DNA from: Strongyloides papillosus
Taxonomy: Eukaryota; Nematoda; Chromadorea; Rhabditida; Strongyloididae
DNA length: 64,000 nt
Direction: 5' to 3'
Assembly: GCA_005656395.1 (NCBI GenBank)
Contig: SRSI01000078.1
Location: forward strand, 2,356,001-2,420,000
Shown here: positions 1 to 12,373 of the stretch, piece after piece
Layout: each line of letters starts with the position of its first letter
Numbering within the stretch: position 1 is the first letter of the stretch
The notes under the pieces: model-generated
The model's input: only the letters and a program-made list of their open reading frames with translations
Told to the model about the DNA's origin: nothing
Database searches by the model: none
Program-made: the position numbers and the translations under genes

Positions 1-1443
1 ATTACATTGATAAACAGAAGTATCCGTATCATGATGAAGATCATAAATTCTTAAACGTCTCCCATTATCGAGAATCATTTTTCTACCATCATCATCTGTA
101 TTATGTATTGGGGAACCATTTTGATACCATCTTATTATTGGTTGAGGAAATCCGGAGACATCACAGGTTAACTCACCTGTACTATCTTCAGTTTCATTTA
201 AATCTTTTGGAGGTTCATTAATCCAGTATGGAGATGTTGTAACGATTACCTTCATATCATGTTTAATATGTTGTGAAGAACAACGATAATGACCAGAATC
301 GGAAGGACGAATATTTTCAATAACTAAGCTTCTTCCATTATTAGCGTCATCGATTTTTATGTCTTCCCAAACACCAGCTTCGTTACGCTTTTTCCATGTT
401 ATAACAGGTAAGGGTCTAAAAGGAGTTTTTTTACCTTTAAAAAGTGTAATTAATTTAACTTACTTCCCACCAAAAATACACATTAATTTTAATTTCCCAC
501 CAACTTTAATAACATTTTCAGATGGTGATAAATATAATGAATGAATAGGTTTAGGTTTAGTTGTAACTTTTGGTTTTACTGTTATTTGAACTTCATCACC
601 AGCTCTATATTCTCCATGTAAGACTGGTGATGTTGCTGCACATTGATAAATTAGGTTTTTTCTACTATCATGAGGCTCAACAAAACTAAAATGTAACCTT
701 CCATCCGAATCAACAGTAATATGTTTTCTTCTAATTGTCTCAATTACAGAATTAAGTTTTGCATCTCTGTATAACCAAAAAATGGAAGGTTTTGGGTTAC
801 CATATGGTACATTACATGGAATTGTAAGTGAATCGCCTTCATTTACCACAATTTGTCTTATATTTGATGGAACAAAATGATCTAAGACTAAAAAAGAAGA
901 ATTTAAAAAAATTTTTAAAAATTAGATATCAAAAATTACCCCCCATTACAACATGTACTTTATTAGTTAGGGCTGTTCCGAAGAAATTTGACATTGAACA
1001 TTGATAGTATCCCTCATCTTCTGATGTTGGATCATTAATTATTATTGTTCCTGATTGTTTCTCTTTTTGCCATTGAATATGCTTTCCATCAATATTCAAA
1101 ACTTTTCCATCTTTTTTCCATTCAAAACTTAAGAAAAATGAATTTATATATGTAGGTATAATATTTACTTACAAATCAGGTTCGTTTGATCCATGGCAGT
1201 AGAGTGTTATTCTATTAATAGGTATGCGACTGTCTGATGTATTATAATCAACGAAAGACTTTTGAAACCATACTTCTTCAGGTGGTTGAAGTTCTAGCTT
1301 TGGAGGCACTAAAATAATATAAAATAATAAAGTTTAACAACAAAACTAAACATACATGATAATTTGCTGGTAGGAACACTTGGTGCTTTAATTAAAAGAA
1401 CGATAGTAACTACTAAAAATTCTATCTCTATGAAAAGCACCAT
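1..1443 (-). CDS. L1CAM/neuroglian-family IgCAM, N-terminal part (partial)
   Basis: Neural cell-adhesion receptor of the L1 family (nematode SAX-7/LAD type), extracellular part only; it runs off the left edge in frame. Exons read on the minus strand: 1443-1356, 1308-1173, 1127-940, 887-464, 415-1, with GT..AG introns of 45-52 bases, giving 417 codons with no frame break. The product starts MVLFIEIEFLVVTIVLLIKA, a signal peptide, followed by a PPKLELQPPEEVWF stretch like the start of L1 proteins. Four Ig domains follow, each with the Cys..Trp..Tyr-x-Cys pattern (CHG..FEWKK..YYQC; IPCNV..IFWLYRD..YQC; LMCIFGGKPLPVITW..YRC; LTCDVSG..IRWYQNG..YQC). The second domain is closest to L1 (GNPKPSIFW, then SDGRLHF). 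The Ig5-6, FnIII, membrane and cytoplasmic parts lie outside the window. Family assignment is firm; which L1 paralogue is not decided. Confidence 0.88.
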
Positions 1444-3347
1444 TTTGAAATATTATCTAAAAATATTATAAATAATGTTTATAAAGTAAAAAATATAAAA
1501 AAAACTTTTAAATTTCACTGTACTAATTAAAAATGTACATCTTTATAATAAAGAAACCCCCAAAAATTATAACTTTTATGCATTATAAATTATAGTTGTC
1601 CACTGGTATTAGACCAGTAGTTTATTTGGATCATTAACGTTTACCGCATTTTTAAAATATAAAGAATAGAAATAAAATAGTTTTAAGATAGTGATATTAA
1701 AAAGTAAAGAGGTAATAGATAGGAATATTGAAAGATAAAAATAAGATATATAAAATATTGAGCATGCTTAGAGGAGATAATGATACTCTACAAGATTTTT
1801 CTTGTTTGTCTAATACTAAGAATAGAAATGTTAACATCCGGTAGTTGTAATAAATTTTGAAACAATAAGAGATGTCAACATGTCATAATGTTATAACTTT
1901 ATGTTATAAAAAAATATGAAAGACAAAAGTATATAAAAATCTCTAAAATATTATATTATGAAAATAAACTATGCATAGCTTGAGTGAAATTATTTACAAT
2001 TTTTGGTATAACAATCCTAATTGAATAAAGTTAGCAAGATAGTTAAAAATTAAGGATGTATGAAATAAGGATGGAATGAAAGATGAAATAGTATACATAA
2101 TGGACAATAAAAAGTTAAAGATTTCCCAATATAGAGACTGATTGCAGCCATCTAAAAAGTATAAAAAAGATTTTTAAATTGTTTTATTTAAAGCTTTAAA
2201 AAGAAATGACACAAACCATCATAAAAAAAAATTGAATAATGGCACCCTTAAATTTTAAACTGGTCATCAAGTATTTGATAATAAAATTTTTACTTAAAAG
2301 ATTATTCAAAACAAATGAATAAGTTTAAATATATTTAAAGAAGATTTGACACAGTCAATGATCACCTCATACAATAACAGTATATAAAAACTTTGATAAA
2401 TATATAAAATATCTAACCATTTATTAATAAAAACTTTTTTCTTTTAAAATTAATCTTTATTAAATAGCATAATAATGTTGATGATAGTGAAATAACATAT
2501 GATAGCCATTAACCAATTATTCTTTCTATTTTTTTTATTTCCATTAAGATTACATAGTTTAGGTATATAAAGAAATTCTAATAAATAATAAAATTAACTT
2601 CTTTTTTTTGTAAAAGCAAGTATAAAATATTAATTAGTTAAGTGTTGGAATTTAATTATTTTTATATTCCTTTGTGAATTTAAAAAGAAGTAATTTAGCA
2701 ATATGATTAAGATGCAACTTAATAGTGGTAAGTATATATTAATACCTCAGTTTAGTGGGGAATTAAAATAAAAAGACTCGTGTCAAATGATTTGTGATTT
2801 TAAATAACTTAACTTTTGAGGTTATAAATTGGCACCTAACAGCTCATCAGTTATTATTATAACAATTGACAAAATGGTTTTATACAACTATTTATGCCCA
2901 CCCTAATTTTATACTTATCAGTTGGTAATACAATGGTATAATGTAATGTCCATCTTTTATCCCATTTGCTATCAAGTTCATTTCATGATAATCATTCTTA
3001 ACAAAATATCATTTTGTTTACCAAATAGACAAATTAATCTGATGGCTAACTTTACTTTAAACAGATAAACTTCCGGTGAATTGTTGATATAAATTTCTTG
3101 TAAGCATAATAATTATAATACATAGTTATCACTACATATACTGTGTGAATATATAATAACTAAGCGGTCTCACAAAAGAATTGAATTTGATTATTTTATT
3201 TTTAATGTAAAAGTCATTTAACAAACAATAAATAATAAAAATACTATAGTAAATTATACTATTTTATTTACTTAAATTTAAATTCTACAATTTACGGCAT
3301 AAATAAAAAAGGCAACTATTTTTTGTAGTAACAAATTACAAGAATTC
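1444..3347. other. Intergenic, upstream of the IgCAM gene
   Basis: AT-rich DNA between the IgCAM start and the 3' end of EDEM. No open frame with coding character, no repeat with clear ends and no RNA gene was recognised. It should contain the IgCAM promoter. Confidence 0.5.
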
Positions 3348-5765
3348 TTATAATCCAACAATATCAAAATATTCCAACATTTTTTCTTTTGGCAATGGTA
3401 AAGAATCTTCAAATGATTTTATGCTCATTGCTTGGCACATTTTAGTATCTTCAATATCATTTTTATTTAAATCATCATTAGATTTTTGATATTTCTCTAA
3501 AACTGGAAGAATATGTCCTTCCGTAGTAAATACCAACTTTTCTGCATTCCTGTTTACAAGATTATCTCTATCAAATAACTAAACCATATTATTATAAATA
3601 ATTTATATTATTAAAATTTGTTTCTTACCAAATAAAGATATTTTAATGTTTCAGCGAGGAAAAAACTTTCCATCCGATCTTCTAATGTTTTATGGAAGAC
3701 ATTATGTACACTTGCAAAACCACATGCAACTCGTGTATGCAAATTCAATGAGTCCAAAATATCTCTACCAACAGATAAATAAAATGGGTTTTTAGTTGCT
3801 TGATACAAAAGGTACGTTGATTCAATAAATTCTGGGCGTAAAAGATAAAATGCAACGTCAGGGTAGCTGAAATGGAAACAAAAATAATTCTTTTGGTGAA
3901 CAATGAAAATATCCTGTTTCCAATGATTTTTTATTATTTTATTTCAATGGATGACTTTTAACAAAACTAAATAGTTATTTATATTTTAACATTTTAATTA
4001 ATTAAAAATCATGTCACTATTATGAATCCTGTTTTATGTATAACCTACTTTTAAATAAATATCTAACAATTTTTTTTTGCAATAAGCTTAATTCTGTTTT
4101 TTTATAGATGGAATTTATTATTTTTATTTATTATGGATTAATATTTTTTATTTTACTAATATTTGTAATACTTTTGATTATATTTGGATACTATAAACTT
4201 AAAGAACACTCAAATGGGAAAATAAGTATTACACATAAAATTCCAATTAATTTAACTAACACTAATGTCATTTCTGATAGTTATATTAAATTTGATAATA
4301 ATCTCAATACTGTATCTCCTTTAGATGTATATTTTGTACCACTTCCAACGGACGTTATAAAATCAAAACAATAAAAATCAATTAAAGATATGAGGAGTTA
4401 AAACTACTGAAAAAAATATAGTGACAATTAAATAATATTGCAAATTAAACTACTTTTTTATGTCTATAAAAATAAATTTTTTTTTCCACAAACATACCTC
4501 GTATTCCAATTAAATCTTTCTGGGACCATGTCATATTTTTTCCAAATAGCATAATAAAGTGCATGTTGACAGATTGCTTCTTCTATTTCTCCATCAAGTA
4601 CTAAAACACCTGCATAACTTGCTTGTAATGCATCAACCCATGTATTAATAACACTTCCATCTCTCATATCAACATTTACAAACATTGGTGCTTCACCTGC
4701 CCCTGTGAAACATCTTTCTCTCCCTTTTCTTAAATAAGTGGATATACTTTTTTGTGCAGTATTAAAAATATTTAAATTTTCATCATCTTTAAACAAAATA
4801 TAACTCTTCAATAAGTATTCGTAAAATGAATCTATACCAGCTCCAAGTCCATGCATTTTACCAATCCATTGTCCATTCATTATATTTATTGTATTTCCAG
4901 TAAGACCAGTTATATTATTTCTTCTATTCCATATTTCTTTTAAATTCCTCTTTGCTAACATGTGATAAGATGGATCATTTAATAATTTTGAGAGCATTCC
5001 AAATTCAACAATTAAAGAGGTAGCACCTGCTGTATTGGCTTCTTTTATAGTGTTTTTATGAACACCAGATATTAAATTAACTCTTGGATATGAGATACCA
5101 GTATTGGTATTATAAAATGCCGGTTTTAATCTATCAGCTAAATCTTTTGCCATAATAAGAAGGTTATCATTATATCCTTCCATCTTCCAATTACCCATAT
5201 AAACATTTTCACCTGTTAAAAGAAGATGTGTTGATAAAAGTGAACCTATAATTCTAATTGTTGCTTCAAATACCTGTACATTAACAGAATTATTAAAAGA
5301 CACATTTGATATGACCTTTTCAACTGATGCATAAAATTCATCACGTTCATCTAAAACAGCTAGTGTTGTTAATGAATCAATTAATGTTAAGGAATAATTT
5401 CCCAGTACATCATTTATGTTTAAATTATTTCTAAATTTTATACCTTGAGAATAATAAAAATATATTGCTTACGGATTTTGATAATCGGGACCTCTACCAG
5501 AACAATATATTGGATTTAATTCATCTAATGGATAGGCATATTTTCTATAATTATGAAAACCAAATTTAAACATTTCTTTAGTCTCTAAACGTGCCTCTTC
5601 GATTTCTTCATCCGTTAATAATTCAACCTTGAATTTTTTATATATTTTATCATTGATAGATTCTATTGATATGATCAAAAACACATAGAAAAATATAAAA
5701 AACGTTGTTTTTAATCTTTGCCTTTGGTAAGACCTTTTACAATTATCATGTATCCAAAAAAACAT
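3348..5765 (-). CDS. EDEM-like alpha-mannosidase (GH47), ER-associated degradation
   Basis: ER lectin/mannosidase-like protein that marks misfolded glycoproteins for degradation. Exons on the minus strand: 5765-5473, 5430-4498, 3867-3629, 3578-3348; about 564 residues. An N-terminal hydrophobic anchor ([17 protein letters not shown]) is followed by [21 protein letters not shown] and [10 protein letters not shown], then [70 protein letters not shown] and [18 protein letters not shown], all EDEM-type GH47 blocks. Near the start of the third exon the frame breaks: the coding-strand T5 run at 3840-3844 carries one base too many relative to the family match (YPDVAFY | LRPEF). The summed exon length, 1696, is one more than a multiple of three, which agrees. 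This is a sequencing or assembly error or a real mutation. The 630-base third intron (3868-4497) holds another gene on the opposite strand. Confidence 0.9.
4108..4374 (+). CDS. Small single-pass membrane protein nested in the EDEM intron
   Basis: An 88-residue frame lies wholly inside the 630-base EDEM intron on the opposite strand. A splice-acceptor-like sequence (tttttttatag) ends directly at the ATG, as at a spliced-leader acceptor. The protein begins [20 protein letters not shown], with a long hydrophobic segment at about residues 4-28. A basic residue pair (YKLK) follows, then a 55-residue polar tail rich in Asn, Ser and Thr. An AATAAA overlaps the stop codon and could be the polyadenylation signal. 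The host gene's other introns are about 42-50 bases, so the extra length is explained by a resident gene. No family was recognised. The predicted topology is a short N-terminus with the tail on the opposite membrane face. Confidence 0.5.
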   Translation: MEFIIFIYYGLIFFILLIFVILLIIFGYYKLKEHSNGKISITHKIPINLTNTNVISDSYIKFDNNLNTVSPLDVYFVPLPTDVIKSKQ

Positions 5766-6261
5766 TTTAAAAAAAAGAAATAAATTTTATATGCATATAT
5801 TTATATATAATATATAAGTATTAATTTGAATGTAAAAGAAGAAATTTGTTAGTTAGACAAAAAAAAGTGTATTGTTGGTGATAAATGTAAAAGACATCGC
5901 GGCGAATTTTCATAATAACTACAAAATCAAGTCACTCTAACAAAATTCGAATTCATGATTATCTTTGTTAAATTAATAAAATAAAAATTGTTATGAGAAT
6001 GGAATAAATTTTGATTGTGCAATTGATAGAATGTTAAATAAAGATGTTTAATGTTTTTTAATGTAGAGATATAAATATTATACAAACATCAATTTAACAC
6101 ATCTATTTGTTGCAATGGAACATTTTAGTAGCTATTAAATAGATTAAAAAGTTAAGAGCAGACTATGTAATTGTGATACAAATGTCAAGTGGTTAAATAC
6201 AACATAAATTCATTCTTAATATTTGTATCAAACTCATTTTACTAATCTTTTCAACTTCCTG
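5766..6261. other. Divergent intergenic region (EDEM / innexin)
   Basis: Short AT-rich spacer between two genes read outward, presumably holding both promoters. Nothing else is recognised in it. Confidence 0.5.
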
Positions 6262-7570
6262 ATGGACTATATTGAAGGATTTTTTAATATCAATAAAAGA
6301 AAAACACTTGACGATAGTGGTGCTGATAGAGTATTTCACTCTTATGCTACAGTTATTTTTGCTCTTTTTGCTATACTTGCATTGACTGCTGTAGGTTTAA
6401 TAGCGTATTATTTATTTATTTCCTTAGTTTTTTGTTTACTTTAATTTTAATAATATTTAAATTTTAAGAGTTTTGGATATTTACCAATTCATTGTCAAAC
6501 ACCTGCGGAATGGGCGTCTGGATGGGGACAATTTGCTGCTGATATTTGTTTTGTCAATGGTACAACTGTTATCCATGAAAAAGATAAACAACATAATATA
6601 TCAGTTGAAGAAAAAATTAATTATTACCAATGGGTACCTTATATTTTTATTCTTCAATTTGTAATGTTTATATCGACAAAAAAATTTTGGAGCTATTTAA
6701 ATCGTATTGGACCACTAAATGTTAGACTTCTTGTTAATTTAGCTATTGGTTTACAAAAATACTCATCAGAAAGTGAGGATTACAAAGAAAGAATTAAAAC
6801 AATTACTTATCATTTTAAGGAAGGAATTGACCATACAGAGTATGATAAAATTGCACCATACCAATATCCAATTGGATCAATTATCTATAGTCTATTTAGA
6901 AAAATATCAAAAGATAGTTATTTATCATTTGTTTATATTTTATATAAGATTGTTGAAATCGGTGTTATTATATTTCAAATAAAATTAATTTCTGATCTTG
7001 TTGCTGATGGTGATATATTTTATGGACCAAAATTATTTTTTGACTGGAACTATAGAACACCCCTAGAAGATTCATATTATTTTCCAAGAATGGTTAATTG
7101 TACATTTAATGTACGCACCTATCCACAAGGATTTAAATTTCGTGCACCAGCCATACCAAAAACAAGAAGAATAAGTTGTATATTAACTAATAATATAATG
7201 AATGAGGTACTCTTTATATTAAATTGGATTATTTTAAGTGGAATGTTACTAATAATGGTTGGAAGCTTATTAAAATGGTTAACAAAATTCATCTCAAATA
7301 GACAAAAGAAATATTTTATTCAAGATTTAATATTATTTACTGTAAGTTATTGTGTATAATTCTCTAACAAATAATATATATAATAATTTTAAGTCATATG
7401 GACAACAAGCCAACAAAATTGCAGTTATTGAGAATGTTATTCGCTCAATAACTGATGATGGCATATTTATTTTACAAATGATACATAAAAATGCTTCTGT
7501 TGGAATTGCTGGAAGTATATTGGAGAGTTTAGTTCCTGACATTCTTGATAGTAAAATGGAGAAACAATAA
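6262..7570 (+). CDS. Innexin (gap-junction channel subunit)
   Basis: Four-pass membrane protein forming invertebrate gap junctions or hemichannels. Exons 6262-6390, 6469-7341 and 7394-7570, all phase 0, give 392 residues. Start chosen at MDYIEGFFNINKRKTLDDSG, the usual innexin N-terminus. TM1 is YATVIFALFAILALTA. The first extracellular loop starts at GYLPIHCQTPAEWASGWGQF and holds CQTPAEW and ICFVNGT with spaced Cys residues. The innexin signature YQWVPYIFILQFVMF starts TM2. TM3 is around VYILYKIVEIGVIIFQIKL. Loop 2 has FPRMVNCTFNVRTYPQG and ISCILTNNIMNEVLFI, and TM4 follows. The C-terminal tail (DDGIFILQMIHKNASVGIAG) matches the innexin tail helix. A frame open upstream from 6223 lacks an ATG, so the start at 6262 is preferred. 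The innexin paralogue cannot be named from this alone. Confidence 0.93.
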
Positions 7571-8110
7571 AAAAATGTTATTCAAAACTATTATTGTGGA
7601 ATATAATTTTTTTATAATAAAGTTAAAGTGAAAAAAATATTTAATTAACTTTTAAAACAAATAATGTTACAAATTCACCAATAAAAATTAATATATATAT
7701 ATAGGTATATATATATTTATGTTTATAATAGATACTAAAATTTGAGACTGGCCCAATTTTTAAATTTATAATTTGTAATAATATTTATATATATGTATAT
7801 ATGTCACAAGACTTTTTAAAAATATTATTTTTGTTAAAAAAAGAAGCGATATGAGTAACAACGTCTATTACTTTAGAAGCATATAAACTTTACAAAAAAA
7901 ATAATAAAGATATGATGTTTTTTTTAATCAAAAGAAATACATATGTGTAAAATGATTGTGTTGCGACGGTAGCATAAAAGACTCTTGAAATATAGTATAT
8001 ATGTATAATAATTTTATTTATTTTTTTTCAAACTGCTACGTACTGTCTTAACTGCAACAAAAAATTAAAATATACTTTCTCTCCATCAATGATACTAAAT
8101 ATATTTTATA
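7571..8110. other. Convergent 3' region (innexin / Pax6)
   Basis: AT-rich spacer between two genes that end toward each other, with several (AT)n tracts around 7690-7800. No gene is seen. Confidence 0.5.
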
Positions 8111-11100
8111 TTATGTCCAACTGTATACCTGAGGTCGATCAGCATGATTTTCAGTTAAATCATGAAGATTTGTCTGTTGTTGAGTTTGATCTAAATGCAT
8201 TGGAATAATTGTTCCCACATTCAAACCCATACTTGCCGCTCCTATACCGGGTATATCTAAAAAAAAATTTTATTATGTTGATACATCTAACTCTTCTTAT
8301 TTATTTTATTTTAATTCAATGTGACGTGATAACCTGATATTTTTAGTAATGTAAAGTTAAAAAATGACACGAGTACTGTAATTCAAAAAAACCTGTTTAT
8401 TTTTAGAGGGTAAAAGAATTTGGTCTTTGTTTTCTAAGTTAATAATTACTACTTACCTGGAATCGTTGCATTTGAGATCTGCGATGGATTCATGGCATTA
8501 TTGAAAGAGTTTGTATGGATACCATTCATCGATCTGTTAAAATTATAATAATCATATGGACCTGTTTGTGGAATCATTGCATAATTAAAATCTTGAGGAG
8601 TTATCATTGGTGATGGGAAACAGTATGCTTGCTGTGCAAGACCAGAATACATTGTTGATGGATGTGATTGAATAATAGAATTGGTTGGTGTAAATCTTTG
8701 TGCAACACTACTATTCAATCCATTACTTAAACCGTTGTTTTGAAGAGTCATAGGACTTGATGCTGATGATGGTATTGTTGATGTATTACTCGATGTTGAT
8801 GTAGCTGTTGATGAAGTATTTACCGTAATTGGAGGAGTTTCTAATAAATTGTTATTTGATGATGTTTGAAGATTAATGACGCCATTTGTTGAATTATTAT
8901 TATTGTTGTTTGTTCCTGGTGATACTACAGATGATGGTGTTGTGGCGTTAGAGAGTGAACTACTATTTGATGAAACGCTTGATGATACATTCTTAGTTGA
9001 AATATGTTGAGATGTAATTACGCTTGAATTACTATCAAGGTTGTTATGTGGTAAATGTGGAATTTGATTACTAACACCTTTCTTTTGATTTCGAACTTTT
9101 TCTTCTCTTCTATATTTTGCTCTTCTATTAGAAAACCAAACTTGAATTCTTGCTTCAGGCAAACCAATTTGTGAAGCAAGTTGTTCTCTAGCAAAAACAT
9201 CAGGATAATGTGTTCTTTCAAACTCTCTTTCTAACCTATCAATTTGATCTTGAGTAAATGATGTTCTATTTCTTTGGAGTTTTCTTTTTAATCGTTGTCT
9301 AGCAGCTTCATCATGTTCATTAGGTTGTTTATGATTTTCTTCCTCACCATAAACTAAAAATAACATATTATAAATAATATATAATTATACATTTAAAACT
9401 TTTTAAATCTTTCTCTCTATATATACAAATATCTACATATAATTGCCATTTACTAAAAATTTTGATTGAAATGTGATAAGATAAAGTTTTGTCAGTTCCG
9501 TAAAAATAATAACAACTAACCGTGCTTTTTTAAATTATATTCCTTATTGTTCATATTAATAATTAGAATTAAATAGTATAATGGTTTACTAGATATATAA
9601 AAATATGTAGCATTTGCTTAAAATATTGTTAATATTTTTAAGTAAACAAAAAGTATACTGTATCTAAAGAATGATCGATATGTCAGATAATATTATAGTC
9701 TATTTAATTATAAAAAATATTATAAATAAAAATTTTTTATACTAAAAATGATTCTTAAAAATTTTCTAATAAAATAATAATTGAATATAATTATATGCAT
9801 AGAATTTATAAATGTTTAAAAGGTTTACTTGATTTGTAAAGACAACAAGACATCTAAACGAGTTATAAGTACTACGGTAAGAATATATATTATATAAATA
9901 TATAAAATAATCAAAGAACGTTTCTTATTGAAATTAAAAATTGTACAATATAAAGCTTATGAAAACCTTCAATTGACATAGTGTTATGTGATGTGGCGCG
10001 ATGTATATCACGCAAGAATTCTATTCCTTCAATCAGTTAGAGAAGATCAAATTGACATATGCAAAGAAGCGTATAGTCATCTCACTTCGTCAATTCTTTC
10101 TCTTCGCGTTCTTTGACACATCCATATACGCAATGATATAAAGATTATTTCTTATAGATAGAAATTTAAAAATATGCATATATGTAGATACATTATTTAT
10201 ATTTAAGGGACGTACAGTACATATATATAAAAAGATAATTAAATATAATAAGTAAATATACAATATATGTTAATTATATTGGATATTTAATATAATGTAA
10301 CTGTATTTTTAGAAATCATTATGATATTTTTTATTCTTACCATTTTCTTTTCTGTGATCTAATACTGCTACAGGTGGAATTTGATACAATGGATTTTGCA
10401 TAGACATTGGCCAATGATTATAAAATTGCCCATGAAATCTAAAAGTAAAAAATGATTAAATAAAAAATTATATATACTATTAATAATTACTTACCTTATA
10501 GTACGATCATAGAATTCGTTTTGCATAGCTTGTTCTTTTTTAGCTGCTAAATTTCTCAATACGCGATTTATAGATGATACCTAAAATAATAATAAAAATT
10601 AATATATATAATTTTGACAAAAGGCTATCTATTCATTTTAACACAATACTTTTTTTCATATTTTACAGGGTGGAGTTTTAATAAAATAGAAGCAAGACGT
10701 ATCGACAAAAGTCATCGTGCATATTTTTCTTATTATTAAAAAGAAGTATACTACACATCGCGAATAATATATATTATATATACATATATTATATTTGACT
10801 ACATTTTTAAAAACAGGCCGATGACTTGATTTTAAAAGACTAGAAAAATATTATAAAGGTTTTGTTATGACTGTTGTTTAGTTGTTATATGTATGATCAT
10901 TTTTGATTGGTAATATAATAAAAAAGGAAAAAAGATTTTTTACAAACTTACACTAGGTATTGTTTCATTGGTACAAACTTTATCTTGTAAAAGTTTATCA
11001 CGAATTTCCCATGCAAAAATGGAAGGTTGTTCACGTTTATATGCTTCTATTTTTTCACATACATTATTTGTTGCAACTCTTGGTTTAGAACCACCAATGG

Positions 11101-12373
11101 CTCTTGGACGTATGGTACCAGATTCATAGTATCGACATAAAATTTTAGATACACAACCATTTGAAACTTGAAGAATCCTTGAAATATCACATGGTCTAGC
11201 TCCTTGATGCGCTAAATCAACAATTTTTTGTCTGGTAGCATCAGGAAGAGGGCGACCATTAACAAAAACACCACCAAGTTGATTAACTCCTGTATGACCT
11301 TAAATATAAATATCTTATCATTAGTAAATCATTACATATTATTACAGTATCATTAATTAATCACATCTACCGTATGGTAACTAAATTTTAAATATTATTT
11401 TGTACATCTTAATTAGTAAAAGAATGTTGCTTTTGTTATTTAAAAATACCAATATGTGGGATGACGCAATAAAGAACATCAAAAAGAGATTTCTTCATTA
11501 ATCATATAATAGTAAATGATTCTTAATATAGTTAGTATGAAAGGATTAGGAGCATAGCAGGAAACAAATGCGGTGTTACTTATGAAATGAGTAGATTTGA
11601 AAGGCAATGACATGTGGAGGATCGTATTAAGATTCTGATCCGATTGCGCAGCTTATAATATTTATTATATAAGATAAATGGCACTAGGGAAAAAAATTTT
11701 TATCAAATTGTCATTTAGTTGGATATTATTATAAACACATTATAATTTTAATTAAAAAATGTCATAAAGGGACACATTTTAGATGTATCAACAGTTGAAT
11801 TTGACAAGAAAATTTGCATAAGTAACAATTTCCCTATAAAAGTCCTTGATTTTTTATATATAAAAATAGATATACATATATACCAAACAAAGACAATTAT
11901 TATGTAACACTATTATGAACACGTCTGGTGGCAATTTGTTAAACAATTAATGTTATACATTTATACTCATTAAATATACATTAATATGATGTATATGTAA
12001 TAAAACTTTTTCAATATTCTATTTTTCATTACCATTTTTACCTATTATTCTAACTAAAAATGGCGCCGTTTTATATGTGGCACCAAGTATATAAAATTTT
12101 TAAAGAAAAATACTCTTAATTTACGGTATATTGATGTATATTTTATCACATGCAAATGGTTAAATTTATATATTTTATCACTATAATAGAATATATATTT
12201 GGCATTATAAATGTTAATGTTTTTGGCAGGGAAGTATCACTCTTTAAAAATTAATAATTCAAATAATGTACTAAAAATTAGTTATAAAATGAATATATTA
12301 AAAATTTCATAGCTCCCTACAAATCTATAAACCAACCTGGTGATGTATTATACTGACCTCTTGAAGAAGGCAT
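8111..12373 (-). CDS. vab-3: Pax6/VAB-3 transcription factor (paired domain + homeodomain)
   Basis: Head and eye-type developmental transcription factor in the nucleus. Exons on the minus strand: 12373-12358, 11298-10952, 10580-10495, 10438-10341, 9353-8457, 8256-8111. All phases join, giving 529 residues. After MPSSRG comes the paired domain: [19 protein letters not shown], then the PAI subdomain, [20 protein letters not shown], and the RED subdomain ending [16 protein letters not shown] linker follows, then a paired-class homeodomain ([19 protein letters not shown] to [17 protein letters not shown]). The recognition helix carries QVWFSNRR; Gln at position 50 is the Pax6 state. The rest is a Ser/Thr/Asn-rich activation-type tail with an Asn run. 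The last exon could be spliced further (CAG|gtatac), but a stop follows at once. The 987-base intron before the homeodomain exon and the 1-kb first intron are unusually long here and are probably regulatory. In C. elegans this locus also makes a homeodomain-only product (mab-18); an internal promoter in the 9354-10340 intron would do the same. Confidence 0.95.
9980..10135. promoter_or_regulatory. GC-richer island in Pax6 intron; possible internal promoter or enhancer
   Basis: About 150 bases of clearly less AT-rich sequence inside the intron just upstream of the homeodomain exon, including gtggcgcgatgtatatcacg and two tracts containing cttcgtcaattc and cttcgcgttc. It has no open frame and no inverted-repeat ends. 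Its place fits a promoter for a homeodomain-only transcript, but that is inference from position and from the known C. elegans arrangement. Confidence 0.35.
11455..11665. promoter_or_regulatory. GC-richer island in the first Pax6 intron
   Basis: A stretch with tgggatgacgcaat, gcatagcaggaaacaaatgc and tctgatccgattgcgcagc stands out from the surrounding AT-rich intron. It has no coding frame. It is a candidate conserved non-coding element, judged by composition only. Confidence 0.25.

Noticed and set aside
1444..3347. tRNA, snRNA or spliced-leader RNA genes in the long spacers
   Set aside because: No stretch with the expected GC-rich cloverleaf boxes or a nematode SL1 sequence was found here or in the other spacers.
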